A stretch of 18,601 bases of DNA from Hamiltosporidium magnivora (taxonomy: Eukaryota > Microsporidia > Dubosqiidae): NCBI GenBank assembly GCA_004325065.1, contig PITI01000159.1:1-18601 (forward strand), given 5' to 3'. This document shows, piece by piece, positions 16,770 to 18,601 of the stretch (position 1 is its first letter; each line of letters begins with the position of its first letter). Under the pieces are notes generated by a model, which made no database searches, was not told where the DNA came from, and was given only the letters and a program-made list of their open reading frames with translations. A program made the translations under genes and the position numbers.

Positions 16770-18000
16770 CTTGGAATTTTTTCATTAAGACTCTAGCAGT
16801 GTCAGAACCAAGCTTCTCTGAAATAAACAACTTCCTTCTTTTTGAAAGACATTCAGTTTGTTTCTTTTGTCAATTTATTATTATCAAAGAATTTCAAATA
16901 AACACCAGTCTCCTAGATTAAATGCGATAAGGTTGTAATGAACATCAGTTTCTTAATCTTTTCGAAATATAAGCGTCTCTATGCCCATATCATTTATTTC
17001 CTTAATAATAATACTTGCTTGCGGATTCACCCAACCATAACCGGTATAAGGCTCAGTTTCTAATAAATTCTAAAGTATATTTAATGAGTAATTATTTTTC
17101 TATAATTCGGTTACTTCTTCTTATTTTGTTGTACTTACTGCTTAAGGAAATATATTTATACACGTTTGCCCTCTAAATGCCTACACCCGTAACATATTTA
17201 TTAGCCTACTCCATGATGTATTGAATTCAAACACAAATTTATCAAGAATTTTAACCCAGTTTTTTTAGATACAAAATAATGATTTTGCATTCTCCTTACC
17301 CCTGTGCAAGTAACTCTTTGTATTTACCCTTAGTTTTAGAAACGTATTGTTTCTTCTGTTACAAACCTAACGTTATGCTAACTTAGAAAGTCTGCAATAC
17401 CAGAATTTATGAATTCTCTACTCCTATCACTTTGTAAAATATTCAGTGCGCCTTTACCTTTATACTTAAATATTTCCTTTAAGACAGATATAATACCCTC
17501 AACTGTTCTATTTTTCAATGCAAATAAAAAAAGAAATTTGTAAATAGCATTCTAAAATATTTACCATCCACCCACATCCGTTATTTTTATTAGCATAATT
17601 TCTTAGATCAACACAATATATTTGCACGATATGCCGTGATATTTTGATTATAAATTTATAGATTGAAAAAATGGTTGATGTCTCATGTAAGTTAAACATT
17701 TCGAGGAAATTCGTTTATTCTTTCGGCTTTAAACCCTATGAATCGAGTTTTAAAGTTTTAATACCTCGGTTTATTCCTTAGTAATTAGATAAATGAAGTG
17801 CATCAAATATAGCATGTGATTTTTCAAAATTTTCTTCAGCGACTGCCTCTTTATAAATGTTTCTGTTCATTAACTCGTATTTCTTTGTTTTTTTAAAAAA
17901 AAATATTTTTCTCTTGAAAAGATAATACAGAAGATGCATTACTTCTATTCGCTATATAATAGTAGCATTTTTTTTCTAACATAGTAAAAATAACCTTCAG
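16770..18000 (-). pseudogene. Decayed retroviral-type integrase (transposon pol-like)
   Basis: Minus-strand reading gives an integrase in domain order. First comes an N-terminal segment with 'KEAVAEENFEKSHAIFDALH' (about 17860-17800) and a ruined zinc-binding region. The catalytic core follows: 'YCVDLRNYANKN' (about 17620-17585) carries the first aspartate, and 'ILQSDRSREF' (about 17435-17405) the second. The third position falls exactly 35 residues later, the DDE spacing of retroviral-type integrases, but it is glutamine (CAA) instead of glutamate, in 'IQRV' (about 17310). After it come 'TEPYTGYGWVNPQAS' and a C-terminal piece 'SEKLGSDTARVLMKKFQE' ending near 16773. At least four stops and two or more frameshifts, one in a homopolymer near 17890, break it. 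The pattern resembles Ginger/KRBA2-like or Ty3-type integrases; no reverse transcriptase or long terminal repeat was found, so a DNA transposon such as Ginger is as likely as a retroelement. It cannot be active. Confidence 0.85.
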
Positions 18001-18224
18001 GGATTTTGTTCTTAGTCAGATTTCTGTCCAAAAACTATATAAACAAGAAATATTAAATTCCTATTGAAATTTCAGCAGAAAGTATTTAGAATATGGATTT
18101 TTAAATCAAAAAAAAACAATTTTTATTTTCATAGGGTATAAAAAAAACCATTCTTTGGTTCCATATTTCGGTAAACTCAACATATGGGTTCGAAATTAAT
18201 TATTTTACTGAATAAAAAAATTAC
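18001..18224. other. Spacer between integrase remnant and foldback
   Basis: Low-GC sequence with no supported gene. Its minus-strand reading may still be the decayed 5' end of the integrase element, because open pieces continue with stops, but no motif confirms this. Confidence 0.4.
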
Positions 18225-18310
18225 CTAATTATGTAATTTATTTTACTTAATATTAAGTAAATTATGCATATTATTTTACTTTATATTAAGTAAATAAATT
18301 AGATAATTAG
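18225..18310. repeat. 86-bp near-perfect foldback (palindrome-like element)
   Basis: Arms of about 42 bp run from CTAATTAT at 18225 to ATAATTAG ending at 18310 and meet at TATGCATA (18263-18270). Only a few mismatches and single-base indels separate the arms. Each arm is itself palindromic: TTTACTTAATATTAAGTAAA at 18242-18261 is a perfect 20-bp palindrome, and 18275-18294 is a one-mismatch version. It could form a cruciform or a long RNA hairpin. It lies between the integrase remnant and the 3' end of the gene at 18371-18601, so it may be a small foldback (MITE-like) element or act in 3'-end formation. Confidence 0.85.
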
Positions 18311-18370
18311 TTCTCTCTATATTAGTTTTTTTTATTTAATAAAATTCTGGTTAACAAATTTTTCTCTTTC

Positions 18371-18601
18371 CTAAATAATTCTTTCCACCATTTCAACCAC
18401 TTCTATTTCTTCCTCCAACTCAAACTCTTCATTTGTATTAGTTGTTGGTTCCTTTGCTGTGGTTATGCCATCCAAAATAAGGTGTAAAATATTTTTTGTA
18501 TTTTCCGTTTTAACATCATCTTCCTCGTTGTCTACTTGCTTTAATGGGGGTATTGGTTGTTTATGTATCTCAGCTCCTAAAATAACACTTAATGATGCTC
18601 T
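18371..18601 (-). CDS. 3' end of an unrecognised gene, acidic C-terminus (partial)
   Basis: An open minus-strand frame of 76 codons enters from the right edge and stops with TAG at 18371-18373. The start is outside the window. Composition differs from the chance frames nearby: it is balanced, with prolines ('KQPIPPLK'), a charged stretch ('VDNEEDDVKTENTK'), a hydrophobic helix-like piece ('NILHLILDGI') and a strongly acidic tail ('NEEFELEEEIEVVEMVERII'). The DNA is also somewhat richer in G and C than the spacer beside it. These points favour a real coding end. No family is recognised. Because the integrase remnant lies on the same strand just downstream, it could also be part of a transposon protein. 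Confidence 0.6.
   Translation of the reverse strand, partial: RASLSVILGAEIHKQPIPPLKQVDNEEDDVKTENTKNILHLILDGITTAKEPTTNTNEEFELEEEIEVVEMVERII

Noticed and set aside
17508..17699. 63-codon minus-strand frame as an independent gene
   Set aside because: It is the open middle piece of the broken integrase, containing the first catalytic aspartate region, so it was merged into the pseudogene.

Overview
The window looks like a gene-poor, strongly AT-rich stretch of a microsporidian (or similarly reduced fungal-lineage parasite) nuclear genome. Reasons: uninterrupted eukaryotic genes without visible introns; a very short Rrp4 exosome subunit; a shortened multi-pass Doa10-type ubiquitin ligase; a large secretory-looking leucine-rich-repeat protein, a class expanded in several microsporidia; and CCC-type motifs a few to about 25 bases before two of the start codons. 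Coding sequence covers only about one third of the window. This fits the expanded, transposon-littered microsporidian genomes (Edhazardia, Hamiltosporidium or Anncaliia type) better than the compact Encephalitozoon type. The genus cannot be fixed from the sequence alone.

Layout. 86-751 (+) is RRP4. 752-5260 is mostly AT-rich spacer, but holds four unusually GC-rich islands (about 2407-2720, 3483-3664, 4615-4860 and 5120-5260). Two of them share an alignable repeat, and a third can fold into a series of short hairpins. A small orphan gene lies at 3692-4030 (-). 5261-7100 is spacer. 7360-9948 (+) is a Doa10/MARCH6-like membrane RING-CH E3 ligase, preceded by a T-rich tandem repeat. 9949-11340 is spacer with two tandem-repeat arrays (31-bp and 68-bp units). 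11350-12350 (-) is a decayed Tc1/mariner transposase. 12400-13499 is spacer with a foldback. 13500-15986 (-) is the LRR protein. 15987-16740 holds a 78-bp duplication and a long A-rich tract. 16770-18000 (-) is a decayed retroviral-type integrase gene. 18225-18310 is an 86-bp near-perfect foldback. 18371-18601 (-) is the 3' end of an acidic-tailed gene that leaves the window.

The genes do not form an obvious pathway. Two are housekeeping (3'-5' RNA processing; ER membrane protein degradation), one is a candidate exported or surface LRR protein, and the rest is unassigned or transposon debris. The least explained part is the set of GC-rich islands between 2.4 and 5.3 kb. They stand out from the background, partly resemble one another and carry repeated stem-loops, but have no convincing coding sequence. 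They may be pieces of a retroelement or a structured non-coding RNA family, and a sequence search would be needed to decide.
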